Below are positions 23,301 through 38,844 of a stretch of 64,000 nt of DNA, piece after piece (position 1 is the first letter of the stretch; every line of letters starts with the position of its first letter). A program made the translations under genes and the position numbers. The stretch is from Isoetes taiwanensis. Lineage: Eukaryota > Streptophyta > Lycopodiopsida > Isoetales > Isoetaceae. The stretch covers positions 742,001 through 806,000 of the forward strand of contig JAJEKV010000214.1 of NCBI GenBank assembly GCA_021234155.1, in the 5' to 3' direction. The notes under the pieces were generated by a model. That model was not told where the DNA came from, made no database searches, and saw nothing but the letters and a program-made list of their open reading frames with translations.

Positions 23301-23560
23301 AAGTTCAACAGTGAGGAGGTTGTCTTATCGGGTAAATATTACAAGTTCATCTGAGATGGTAAGTATGAGTTGTTAGACAATATGCGATGTAACTTTGCTA
23401 TACACACCTTGTAGTTTGTGCAAAGGTTGAATTGCAGGCTGCACATGGTGAGAAGGGTGTGTTCTGCCTCTCAGACGATGTACATGAGCAGATTATTGAG
23501 TATTTGCCTCCTCCCTCATCCGAGGCACTCGCTGCCAGCCCCAGTACAGAGGAGGATTGA
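20340..23560 (+). pseudogene. CXC-domain DDE-type transposase
   Basis: The model starts at MDLVEAVSLPNFKQKVWGF (20,340). A Cys-rich CXC-like block follows at 20,541-20,680 (CNCKRKSCWP twice, then NCCPCIQVKCKC). Next are KQYRELVGHGSMFKRKD and SDKLSFKDREKIYSYWV (21,100-21,200), then CKCSICGAGDLC and CLQLDCSSCGIRKFKRCP. The catalytic part follows: VIDFAENFSFKVQQEIQSMHW, FYISDDKKHDSLFVQHCL, then FFATSHGKGEHDGLE. Three introns fit GT-AG: 21,325-21,451, 21,889-21,983 and 22,791-22,865. The C terminus ends near EYLPPPSSEALAASPSTEED and TGA. Lesions: TGA at 20,538, a frame change near 20,600, stops near 21,052, frame changes near 21,540 and at the G5 run 22,459-22,463. Where related proteins have SDG, this one has KSAGCAYEFKS, so a catalytic Asp is probably lost. 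Confidence 0.65.
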
Positions 23561-23585
23561 TGCAGTGAAGTGAATCCATGCATAA

Positions 23586-23690
23586 ATGTTAATATAACAT
23601 TGTAAACTTGGGCATGTAACAGCCTTGTAAACTTGGGCATGTAACAGCCTTAATATAACATTGTAAACTTGGGCATGTAACAGCCTTGTT
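23586..23690. repeat. ~25-bp tandem repeat after transposase
   Basis: TAAACTTGGGCATGTAACAG occurs three times with CCTT and AATATAACATTG spacers, directly downstream of the transposase stop. Confidence 0.85.
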
Positions 23691-23859
23691 TTAATATCAA
23701 GTGAATCTGGTTGATCAAGTGTCTTTTTTCTATTGTTTTTCTTGTTGGGTGCCCGGATTGTCAACTGCCTGTATGGAATAGCTGTATGAATTGAACAAGT
23801 GTTTAAGTAATGAAATTTTACAAGTGTTGGTAGTTAATGTTTAAGTGTCTTCATCATTT

Positions 23860-24140
23860 CATGAAGTGAAATAACTTGTGTTTTTCTATTGAGTTCAATA
23901 ACTTGTGTTTTTGACTTGTGTTCAATAACTTGTGTTCAATAACTTGTATTATTTCGAGTTCAATAATTTGTATTATTTCGAGTTCAATAACTTGTTTTTG
24001 AGTTCAATAACTTGTATTATTTCGAGTTCAATAACTTGTTTTTGAGTTCAATAACCAGTATTATTTCGAGTTCAATAACTTGTTTTTGAGTTCAATAACT
24101 TGTATTATTTCGAGTTCAATAACTTGTGTTTTTGTATTGA
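23860..24140. repeat. GAGTTCAATAACTTGT tandem repeat
   Basis: About ten copies of GAGTTCAATAACTTGT alternate with TATTATTTC or TTTT spacers (units ~23-24 and ~20 bp). It lies between the two convergent transposon genes. Confidence 0.85.
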
Positions 24141-24576
24141 AGACAATAAGTTGTCTGTTTCTATTGTCTTCTTTGTGTTTGTGTTTGTGTAAAGTTTTAA
24201 TTGCATTTTCAAATATTCCATATTCAAGTATTGCTAGCTCTCAAAGCTTCAGTACAATTAACCTGTTGCAAACCACATTTTCATAAAGAAGACTGCAAAC
24301 CACATATTCATGCAAAAAATGCTCACAAGTTTGACAACCATAAATATTTCATTCATTTGAAAGGCATTTACATTGTGAGAGGTTCAAATTTCTTTGCCTT
24401 TACAAAATAAAAGGTAAAAACATTGACATCGTGTCAATGGTTTGACATTCATCCTGTACAAAATAAACATTGTAATTCATGTCATTTGAAAAGGGATCTT
24501 CACTCTGCATAATAGTAACATGAAACTGAATTAACATACAAAGTTACAAACCTGGCAAGTTGCAAATATCAACAAG

Positions 24577-27250
24577 TTACAAACCTGGCAAGTGTAAAGA
24601 GATCTTCTTATGTTTAACAAACTGTTCCAGTGTCATGGCTTCTTCATCACTGTCATCATCACGAGCATCAGCATCTTTGGCAGCAACAGATGGAATTGAA
24701 GATACTGCAACTTGGACATGAACAGGTAGAGATGGAATTGAGGTGCTTGAGCTGAAGGGGCTTCAACTAATGGTATTACAACCGAGAGGAACATGAGGAG
24801 ATTCAAATGAAGGAGCCCCGCACTATAGGAACATTGGCTTCCACCGCGGCCGATATAAAAGTCTTGCCGGAACTAGAGGTGCCGCAGCGATTCACGGGGG
24901 GGCTTTGAAGGTGCCGATTCTGAGGGGGCTTCAAAAGGTCTTTGGAACTAGAGGTGCCGCGATTCTGAGGGGGCTTCAAAAGGTGCCGCAGATTAAAGGG
25001 GCATCAGCAATTGAAGGTTGTATATAGCAACAAGATGTTTGCTGGGTTCAAACCACAAATTTGCAACTGGCTAGAGTTGAAGGACTCGGCTTGGTTGCTT
25101 AAAGTATCATCTAACAACGAGAAAATGATAATTAGTAGCCGCAATTTAGTAACACATCATTCTTTGAAATGAAATGTAGCACATGTATACCGAGGGAGCA
25201 TCCCTGTTGTAGGTTCTTCAAAGAATCCTTTGGTGTATTCTCCCCACATTTTTTTCTTGGTAACCTCTTGTCGCTACCTTTTGGTCCAGCCTTCTTTGTA
25301 CTCTTTTTGGCTTATCGTAAGGTAAGTAAGTTAAAAATACAAACATGAATGACATTATTTTATAACTAGTATATGCACTCACCGTAAACCGCAGGTATAT
25401 GCTCACGTGCATTCCATTTCCTAGGTCTACCTTTAACGAACATTAGGGAGTTTCTTTTGTCCACCTTCTTACGCAATTGGTAAGGATTCTATTACTATTG
25501 GTGCAGTGTTCAGCCTCGAAATCCCTGGACTGTTTGATCCTTAGCGGTGTCCAATATTAGCATGTTCTTCTCCATTCCTTTTCCTCTTGGCAAAGAATCG
25601 CAAAAAAACAAGGTCGTAAGATTTATAAACCGCAATTAATAAAGACATTTATCTACATACTAACCTTTCTTGGGTGATGTCATAGACCTTAGTTACATCG
25701 TCTCTTCACCTTCACATGTTCAAAGTTCGGAGACTTGATCTTCCTCCATGTCTTCATCATCTTCTTCATGAGCAACAAGTTCTTCCTTACACTTGTTGGT
25801 AGGTAAGGAATCCGTGTAACCAAGCTCAACATATAATTCAGAGGGCACTTCACTCTTGCAAACTATGCAAAGAAGGTTCTCCATACAAACTTGGAAACAA
25901 AACAAGTGATACTTGTGTCCACATTTTAATTCAACACTAAATGTATAATCTGGATTGAATTCAAACCCACATACTTGACAACCAGAAACAAGATTAATCA
26001 CTGTCAACTTACCAGAACTCGGTCTAATAATGCTTCTGCTAGCATAGTGCTCACGTAGGTGCTGCAAATGTTTAGCCTTCTCTTTGTATTCAGAAAAATC
26101 CAACATTCTGGCCTGCAAGGCATTGTTCAAACCTGATAACTTCTCCTCCATTGCTTTACTGTTGTCAGCCTGTTTTTTCCTTTTCAAAATTGTGAGCAAA
26201 GACAAACCAAGCTTAGATTCATCATCACAAAGCTTAGCAATACCAATTTCCTCATCTGGAAAGTCTTCAACCATAAGCTGAATATCACGTTTAACAATTT
26301 TAATACTCTTGGAAACAGAGGTTGCAGCCTCATCAAAACCTGCAAGCAAGCCCTCATTTCTAATTTTCTCAATTTCAACCTCTTTGATTTGCTGCTGCAG
26401 AGACTTGATGGAATCTTCAAAAGCTAAATATTCAGCTTCTAAATAAGAGACACCCATATTAATATTCTCCAAAGTAGTGTCTACTTGATCCTGCTTTTAT
26501 GCCTTTTTGTTCCTATTTGAAATCTCAATTCTTTCAAAAGCAAAGGTAGCCCAATCCAACAAATACTTACTTGGGTTCGATTCAGCTCTTCTAGTGTGCC
26601 GCCAGCGAATGCACGCGGCAAAAAATAGTTCTGGCCTCATTGTTTTTCAAACCATCTTGATAAACCCCATTAATTAAATCCTTGAGACGCGATGTTCAAA
26701 CTCCGCCTAATTGTTTACGATACTTTTATCTTGTTGTCTTTCTTCACTTCCGTGGTCCAAAGCGCCAAGAAATCACCCCCGGTGCAATCCGCCCAAGTTA
26801 TAGTGCTTGGATCCTTGCCCTCATTGCATAAGCCACGATATTCTACAAACGCTTTGGTGTGTAAGCTTTCCTCATCACAAGAAAAGCAAGCATCGTAAAA
26901 GTTAGGCGATTCAAATTAAAAAGAACAAAACAAATAAGTCTTGAATCTTCAATCTTTCTTAACTTCAAAGACAAACAAAAAATCAGGAAGGATGACACGT
27001 GAGACATGGATTTTTACCTCTTGTATGGTAGGCGGCTTGTTTGGTTCTTTGCCGCAGTGGCGATCTTCAAATAAAACCTCGAGTGGTTTGTACCCAGTGG
27101 CAACATCAGGCGGTGCATGGCAATTATGATAAAGTACCATTAGTGATTCATTGGCGAAGAAAAGATCATAGCTCGCCTCAAATCATAGCATGAAATCATA
27201 GGTCCGCTTCACGCAGTAAAATGTCGCCAAAAAGGATTTTAGGGTAAAGC
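24577..27250 (-). pseudogene. Coiled-coil/RING-type accessory protein of transposon
   Basis: A multi-exon minus-strand coding relic. Exon-like parts in order: 27,250-26,950 (ATFYCVKRTYDFML, ESLMVLYHNCHAPPDVATGY, KIHVSRVILPDFLFVFEV), 26,905-26,710 (FYDACFSCDEESLHTKAF, ITWADCTGGDFLALWTTEV) and 26,690-26,500 (RLKDLINGVYQDGLKNNEAR; DWATFAFERIEISN). The main 250-residue frame 26,472-25,720 follows. It holds a long coiled coil (SLQQQIKEVEIEKIRNEGLL) and a C3H2C3 RING-like cluster: CQVC, then CGHKYHLFC, then CIVC. Further exon-like pieces lie at 25,680-25,200, and a final acidic piece SDEEAMTLEQFVKHKKISLH ends at TAA (24,577). Stops and frame changes occur (TAA at 26,497). RING domains usually recruit E2 ubiquitin enzymes; function here is unknown. 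Confidence 0.5.
24855..25010. repeat. GC-rich short repeats in transposon interior
   Basis: GAACTAGAGGTGCCGC occurs twice. TTCTGAGGGGGCTTCAAAAG occurs twice and a shorter relative a third time. The tract is more GC-rich than its flanks. Confidence 0.7.
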
Positions 27251-27348
27251 AAGAACCCAATTGAAAAAAAAAAAAAAGGGGGGAGGAAAAAAAAAGAGGA
27301 AAAAAACTTCTTTAGGGGGTCTTTGAAGGGTGCTTGCCATGCGCATTT

Positions 27349-27378
27349 TTGCCCCCAATATTGTGCTTAGACCCTATA
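27349..27378 (-). repeat. Right terminal inverted repeat
   Basis: The plus strand reads TTGCCCCCAATATTGTG then CTTAGACCCTATA, the inverse of the left end with one extra base. Confidence 0.85.
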
Positions 27379-27384
27379 GACGAC

Positions 27385-28035
27385 ATGGCAGATTAACCGT
27401 CACTGCAACACCTCGGACCGAAGAGTGGAATTATTGGTAACAGCCATGCAATGCGAGACATACACTAATATTCTCAGGAACTTAGGGTATACAGTTGGCA
27501 CGCAGGTTTCACGAAAACCTACTTTAAAATAAGAAGTAGCTATTATTGGCCCGTCATGAAGAAGCAGATAGCCAGATACATTCAGGAGTGTCAGCTATGT
27601 TAGCAGACAAAAGCGAAACAACTTCAGATTCCAGGAGCGCTAGAGCCATTGCCAGTGCCAAATGCCAAATGGGAGGTAATTACCATGGACTTCATAATAG
27701 GGCTCCCCATAACCATAAGGGGCAAGGATGTCTTAATGGTCGTAGTCGACAAGTTGTCGAAGATGGCACATTTTGTGCCATGCAGGACCGTCGACGGCAT
27801 TGGATACTGCCGTGTTATTCACAAAGGAGATATTTGGACTCCATGGGATGTTGAGAGAGAGAATCTCTTTTGAAGTTCATGAGCGCATTTTGGCAAGATC
27901 TCTTCACCACGACATATCATCCTCAGACAGATGGGCAGACGGAGCGTACGAACAGATACTTGAAGACATGTGGAGAAACTATGTCTGGAACAAGCAATTG
28001 AAGTGGGACAATTACATCCAGACCTTGAAACTATA
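27385..28035 (+). pseudogene. Ty3/gypsy integrase, plus-strand copy
   Basis: The zinc-binding part reads across frames near 27,500-27,610 (KKQIARYIQECQLC). The core follows: NAKWEVITMDFIIGLPITI with the first Asp, and VLMVVVDKLSKMAHFVPC. Then, after frame changes, text equivalent to the FWQDLFTTTYHPQTDGQTER segment that carries the third acidic residue. This is a chromovirus-like integrase (TTYHPQTDGQTE), a different lineage from the minus-strand copy at 15-19 kb. It is followed by untranslated sequence, a polypurine tract and an LTR, so it is the 3' end of an element. Confidence 0.8.
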
Positions 28036-28270
28036 AAATTTCATAAAAAGTGGATAAAAGTTTTGTGAATATTAAGTGTTATTTTAAGTAAGGTGTAACT
28101 AATTACCTTATTATGATAAATTTATGAAATAAAAGATGTGATCATAACAATCAACTTAAATATTACCTTGAGGTAACTGTTAAAATTGCATGCATGGAAT
28201 GAGTTGCAGGGATCATGCAGGTTCCAAGGTGGGGAGACTCGTGATGCTGCGGACATCACCAATTCAACGT

Positions 28271-28278
28271 GGGGAGAT
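28271..28278 (+). other. Polypurine tract before 3' LTR
   Basis: GGGGAGAT immediately precedes the LTR start TGTGACG. Such tracts prime plus-strand synthesis in LTR retrotransposons. Confidence 0.65.
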
Positions 28279-29810
28279 TGTGACGTTTCAACATAATATA
28301 TAGTATAAATACGTATATTATACTCCCACGTCACTAGCACATGTCGATTGTAACAACATGTACACGGCGACCGTAGAGGGTTGTACCCTAGGGGGCAACT
28401 TCTTATGTTGCACATACCTTTAACATGTGCAAATAACCCCATTTTTCCACGTGGCAAAGCCCTCCATGACCTTTTAGTCCTAACCCTAAAAGAATCATGT
28501 AAAAGAGCCAAAGGGAAACCCTAAACTTTTCCTTTTCGCATTCCATTTTTTTAAGTGCCATTTCGTCCAAACGCCTGCGCCATTCCGCTTTGCCAGACGC
28601 CATTAAGGCCGCTTTGCACAAACAGACCTTCCGAATTCATTCACCTTCAGCCCGAACAGGAGTATGGACTCCTTCCGAGGAGTTGGAGCAAGCCAAGGAC
28701 CAGGTAGATAGCAATTATGTTGTGCAATGCTGACTTCCAGCCTGGCATTAGGCCGAGTTAGCATGTTTGATTAGCCTTAGAGGCCTTATAGATCCCGAGA
28801 TCACAAGCCCTAACGAAGAAACCTAACCATGTATGTGTAGGTAGATAGATTAGATGTTATTCTATATTTTAGTTCTTTGGATGATGATGTTCTATGTTCT
28901 ATGCGCACTCTTATGTATTACCCTGAAAGCCTTAGTAGATGATGTACCAAGATAGCCTCATTAATTCCTAATTAATGCGGCATGTGCATAAGAGCCCGCC
29001 TGGTTGTAGGTGGCGGGGCTATACCGACATATACAGAGGACATGTCCCATTATAGATTGACCCCTCTGGTGTGTAAAGCCTACCGGGGATCTTAGCAGGC
29101 TAGGCCTGATGGTTTGCCACTGAGTGTGGGCAAGGCATGGGCTCCACACCTCTTGGGTGATGCTTCACCTTCAATGGGGTTCAAGTCGTAGACGAGCAGT
29201 GGCTCTCTAAGCCGCCTGTAATGGGCATGCGCGCCTCTGGAGGTGGTGATCCCCTCCTGCCTCATCGAGACTGGGGAGATGCAACCCCGGAATAGCCCCC
29301 CTTGATTATGCCCCCAGCAGGCTACGGTCAAACCCCAAGACTTATCAGCCTATTCTGCAAAGTATGCATAGGAGGGGGGGATGGACCGGACTACCCAATG
29401 ACCATGTTCTATGCCAGCCAAGTCCATTGTTATGAATTCTGCCTGCTTTGACATCTGGAGACTCGAGCCGTCCGTCGATCCCCTTGAGTCTGAGCCCTGG
29501 GTAGGATCCCCTTTATGTTGATGTCATTGACGTTGTTGTTATAGAAGCTATATTATGATGAGCCACTCTTCGAGGTGGATATATATGTCCTTTGATGCTA
29601 TGTGCTTATATTTGTACACGCTTCCGCAGCTAGGACGATCCCGAGGGAGATGGGATGAATGACATATCCATTCCTCTCCATCAAGTCCTTGTCAGATAGC
29701 AAGGATTCAATGATAGGTGGACGACCTCTGTAAGCACATGCGTTGGCAAGAGGGATAAACTCCGGGTTCTTATATGATGGGAGCATCGTATACGAGCAAG
29801 GGATGTCACA
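28279..29810 (+). repeat. 3' LTR of the plus-strand gypsy element
   Basis: It starts TGTGACGTTTC with a nearby TATAAATACGTATAT motif, and a plausible end is ATGTCACA at 29,810. It is collinear with the LTR at 56,856-58,507 at several points (ATAAATACGTATAT, CACTAGGGGGCA-like, GCAAAGTATGCAT, CTTATGCCAGCC-like, CTTCGAGGTxG). The last ~200 bases do not align visibly, so the 3' boundary is tentative. Confidence 0.65.
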
Positions 29811-31700
29811 CCATTAAAACCATCAATGATCTGGCTGAATACTTTTTGCTATAAATGAATACTAAAATTTTCTCAACAGTAGATGGGCCACTGATAGTTG
29901 CTACTATGGTCTGCTGGAGCACGATGTGTGAAAAGAACAAAGAGGAAAGGGTAAGAAGAACATCGAGGAGGGCCAAAGTAAATTTCTTGAGTTTTTGTGA
30001 TTTTCTAGACCGTAGATATAGAAATTTGAAGATCCAACGGTATAAATTGAAATTTGCCGAGGTGGAGAGCAATGTGGATAGGCTAGAATGTCAGAAATTG
30101 TTATGGGGGGTTTAGACAAGCCTATTAAAAAAATGGTTTATTCAATTCAATTCTCAGTAATATAAGCAATAGTCCCATCTAGATCTATTTTTTGGCATAT
30201 AATGGACTTTATTGCTTCCTTTGTGTCTCTATGATACCTTATGTCTAAGTATACCTTTTTGCATTTCTTAAAGTTCAAGCATTGGATTATAAACCACAGA
30301 ATTGTTGGATATAAACAATGAATACATTAAAATGTACAAATGCATGCACAAACAACCGGTCCAGACAAAAAACCAGAGCTTCAAGCTGATGAATCCTGTG
30401 AAACCAACACAAGCAGAAAGTCCTCAAGAGCTACTTGTAAAAAATGAAAACTTGTAAAAAAATGAAAACTGTGACGGTATCAAGATTCGTTAAGATCCGT
30501 GACCAAGCATGATCTGACGATTTCTCTCAAAGCACGGCTATGGCGCTGCAACAAATCTACTAGCTCATGCTTATTAGGCAAAACCAAAGCTATCAAGCTA
30601 CTTAATATTGATTTATAAATCTAGCCCAATGGACTGCCACCAAACCAAAGTGCTGAAAAGAACTATAAACTAGATTTGGTGATACCTTTGCAGAGGTATC
30701 CCTTCCTGCAGAATCACAGCAAAAACTTCCCGTCTGCGGAAATACCCGCCCAAATCATAAGTGGGTTACTACGTATTTTGAGGGCAGTCTTTTGCCCTCT
30801 TGGAACTGATCGAATCTGGAGGCGCCTGAGGAGGTTTTTGGTTTGCAGGGATCAAGAAGTCTAATCCCTCTCATTAGAGACTAGCATGGAAGTCAATCGA
30901 ACCGATTTGGAGCTGGATCGATCGAGATATTCATGCTAAAAAATCTGAGCAAAAAATAGGCCCAAGGGGCAAGTGCAGCCAGCATGGCTGCACAGTTAGT
31001 GTGCTATTTTGGTGATTCTGGTGGAAGGGCCACCCTGTGAATGTATCAACAAATCCAGATTATAGTTATTTTCAGCCACTAGGAAAGCTATAATATTTTG
31101 ATTTGATAGAAGATAGAAAGGCCTCAACATGGTTGCAAATTCATGCGCCACGCAACTACATTGGAAGTATATGTCATACGCCGGTTATCAACCACGATAA
31201 AGAGCCTCCCGTTATCAGCCAGCTTCAAGGTCGTACATGTACAATCACTCTTCCTTCTTGGACTGCTCAGTTGGGTCATTCTGATCAGGTATGAAGAGCG
31301 AGATCTGCCCAACTTCGGCGCTTCCATCCTGTTAAGAAGCAGAATTCTTTTTTTTTGACTAGATTTCAAGCTTCTCATGCAGCTGCTAAACTTTTGGGCC
31401 TCTGTAACAGTCCCTCTTTAGGGTTTGCAAGTTTATATGCGGAGCAGGGTCGCTTTTGTAATGCCACAAATAATGTTCTTAGGTGGATGCTGCATTTTGT
31501 CACAATCATGTGTTGCCGGAATTGACAGATCCTGGAGCTCCGGCATGGGTTCGTCAGATGAATTTTTGATCTTTTTCAAATGCTAAGAGGCTTGCTATAT
31601 CGGAAAAGGAAGGCCATTTTTTCTTCCAGGATTAAGAAGATTTGCAGAACAGAGATGGCTAGAAAGTTGAGGATAGTTTTAATTCCGAGGGTTTAAATCC
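29811..31700. other. Intergenic, upstream of the beta-amylase
   Basis: No gene is recognised. A minus-strand frame at 29,598-29,786 and overlapping frames at 29,806-30,119 lack family features. The part just before 31,700 is presumably 5' leader and promoter of the downstream gene. Confidence 0.35.
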
Positions 31701-31705
31701 GGCAG

Positions 31706-31733
31706 ATGGAATACTCCAAGGCACAGCAGCAGC

Positions 31734-31744
<11 letters not shown>
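31706..31744 (+). promoter_or_regulatory. uORF overlapping the beta-amylase start
   Basis: ATG at 31,706 opens a 12-codon frame that ends TGA at 31,744, overlapping the main ATG at 31,734 in another frame. Such overlap could lower translation of the main ORF if the leader includes 31,706. Confidence 0.4.
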
Positions 31745-36627
<4,883 letters not shown>

Positions 36628-37180
36628 CATTTGTGAAATTATTTTGTAACATCCTACTGTCCGTTATATGCAAAACTTAGGTTTTGTCCCTCGGCGCGTG
36701 GTTTGTGATACATTCTGTGATTCCTTCTGCCCACTTGCTTATGTGGGATGTGATACAGATTTTACCGCCTAGTCTGGTGACATTTGCACTAGGCAGCTTG
36801 TACTGTTGACCCTCATGACGAGAACTTCAATTATGTACAGTATAGTGTAAATACCCTATGCTCTTAACTTTGAAGTCAAGAGTATCTTTTGTGATTCTAT
36901 GTTTCACCTTTAATCTCAGACTTGATATCCAGTAGAGGAGACGCATGATTTTTGGGGTCCTCGCAATGATAACGATGTCTATCAATACTTGAAGGAAAGG
37001 TAGATTTTTATATTTAAAAGGATAGAAAAGTTAACGAGCCAGCCAGGTTAGTGGAAAGCATTAGCATTGAGAGCATATACTTGTTTCATTTGTATGTAGC
37101 CCAAGGATGGAATCCTTCATATTGAGAAGTAGAAAGATAAGGAGTTGACCATAGCTTGCAACTGAAACAAATGCTAATTA
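36628..37180. other. 3' flank of the beta-amylase gene
   Basis: AT-rich, presumably 3' UTR then spacer. The donor-like GTAAGC after LHG (36,569) leaves open a further small exon, but I cannot identify one. Confidence 0.35.
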
Positions 37181-37183
37181 TTA

Positions 37184-37384
37184 TTAGCTTATTATTAGCT
37201 TAAACAATTCATCAATCTGTTCTAAGAGAAGCTTTTTGATCCGGCCCTCAAGATGGGGGTCATGATCTTTAAGTTGGCCAGCTATGGCAGAATTTTCCCA
37301 CTGGAACAGCGTGGGAACACCTTTCAGCTGAAATAGTGGGTCCAACATGATTCGAATATTACAAGCAACTACGCACTCCATAGG
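37184..37384 (-). pseudogene. Clot-type thioredoxin-like fragment
   Basis: About 62 residues read DPLFQLKGVPTLFQWENS, then GQLKDHDPHLEGRIKKLL and LEQIDELF before a stop. Clot (TXNDC17-like) proteins have the same C-terminal half: DPxFKLxGVPTLxRW followed by L-x-D-H-E-A-H-L-E. The N-terminal part with the WCxDC redox site is not seen upstream on this strand. It is therefore a lone last exon or a duplicated fragment. The family call rests on the PTL-W and DHxxHLE spacing. Confidence 0.5.
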
Positions 37385-37741
37385 TATAGTTGTTTATACC
37401 ACCTAGTTGATATAAAAGTATGTTGAAAAAAGAGGAACCCTATTCTTGCATTATGCAAATCAGTGGGTATGGTTGGAGAGGCTTAATATCATCAATTCAA
37501 TTCAAACGAGTTTTGGGACAAATAAGCAGGGCTGGAATTTAGTGGCCCACCCAACTGGGAAAAATGCCGGCCTCAATTTAATGTCACCAAATAAATTTTT
37601 TTAAGCCTATTTTCTGGATATTTTTGCAAAAATATTCAGAAAATTAATTTTGGAAGTTGCTAAGGATTACTGGATTTTTTTGGGGTGAAAAGCCCCCTAT
37701 TCTCGAACCATGCAAATAGGGTGCAACTAATCAAAAATATC

Positions 37742-37840
37742 TTGTAGGATATTATAGTGTTTGGTTTTTCCAGATCACTATAATATCTTGTAGGATATTA
37801 TAGTGTTTGGTTTTTCCAGATCTTATAAAGCTTCCTCAAG
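37742..37840. repeat. ~60-bp tandem duplication
   Basis: ATCTTGTAGGATATTATAG followed by TGTTTGGTTTTTCCAGATC occurs twice, separated by about 20 bases (ACTATAAT-type spacer). Confidence 0.85.
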
Positions 37841-38840
37841 CATCTCTCTTTGGCCTGGGTTTCTAAAGTGGATTTCTCGCCACAAGATTTTCTTTATGCA
37901 GATGCTGGCCTCACTCTAAATTGGCACACAAAATATACCGTGCAATATTTAACTTGTCAAAACTAGGTGCGGGTTCCTATCATATTTAACTTAGTCAAAA
38001 CTGCATTTCTAACTAGCACAAATACGATTATGCCAAATATTCAGATGCCATGAATATCCAGCATTTAAATAACCTAGATGATTTGCAGTGTACTAAATTT
38101 AGGAAACTAGGTATTCAATTCCATGTGCATTCAGAAACAAGGATAAAACAAAGAACAGGCCGAATATGCTAACTTTAGACCCGAAAATCTTATTCACCTC
38201 AACAGTCAGCAAATGAAGCATACTAATGAAGTGGAGAAGATAAATGTCCATCATACATTTAGGCATTTCTCTTACTTTCGCAAGTGTCAAAACAAAGATA
38301 GTAATAATTTCAATGCAGGAGCATCTTTACAAAGAGTTGATCAAAACTTGTGTACGCACTATAGCCTCGCTGGCTGAACAAACTTTATATTTTACTGCCA
38401 GAGATGCATGAGCATTCAGCAACCATATTTCTGCAACATGGCGCACCAGGAAATTTAGCCAAAGGTAGAAAGTACCAGCTTCATCTTAGAATCATGATCA
38501 AGCAAAGCAAGGCAACTATTTTAATCTGTAGCTTAGTTCTTCTAAGCTTTACAACAGTATCTTTTGCATGTTATTTTTTAGCATCGACAGAATAACAGGT
38601 AGACCACCCTCTTCTACATGAAACAAGACATAGGGGTCAAAATTTTCTATACAGATGATCCAGTTACCTGCACCCAAAACCCACAAATTAGTCTGGATAA
38701 AATTGCCTACATATATCTTTGAAACGATATTGTTCATCGTCTTCTTTTAAGCAGTTTACAAAGTTCGTAACTTCATGTATGTTGACGTATTACAGAAATT
38801 CCAACTATTAAATGATTCATTTCTTAATGCACTTACACTA
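37841..38840. other. No recognisable gene
   Basis: AT-rich spacer between the Clot fragment and the RRM gene, with only short frames. Confidence 0.35.
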
Positions 38841-38844
38841 ACAA

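Larger units (their letters stand above)
20094..27378. mobile_element. 7.3-kb DNA transposon with two convergent genes
   Basis: The left end (TATAGGGTCGAG then CACAATATTGGGGGCAA) and the reverse complement of the right end (TATAGGGTCTAAG then CACAATATTGGGGGCAA) match over ~29 bp with a one-base length difference. TATA borders both ends, so the target duplication is TATA or TA; the symmetry prevents a decision. Inside, a CXC-domain/HGKG-type transposase gene runs rightward from ~240 bases inside the left end. A second multi-exon gene with coiled coil and RING-like domain runs leftward from ~130 bases inside the right end. Tandem repeats separate their 3' ends. Flanks are retroelement-like. Superfamily is uncertain: a 4-bp duplication would fit Sola-type elements, but the protein must be compared. 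Confidence 0.8.

Noticed and set aside
29598-30119. Small ORFs on both strands after the 28-kb LTR
   Set aside because: Mutually antisense, no recognisable domain, no start or splice context.
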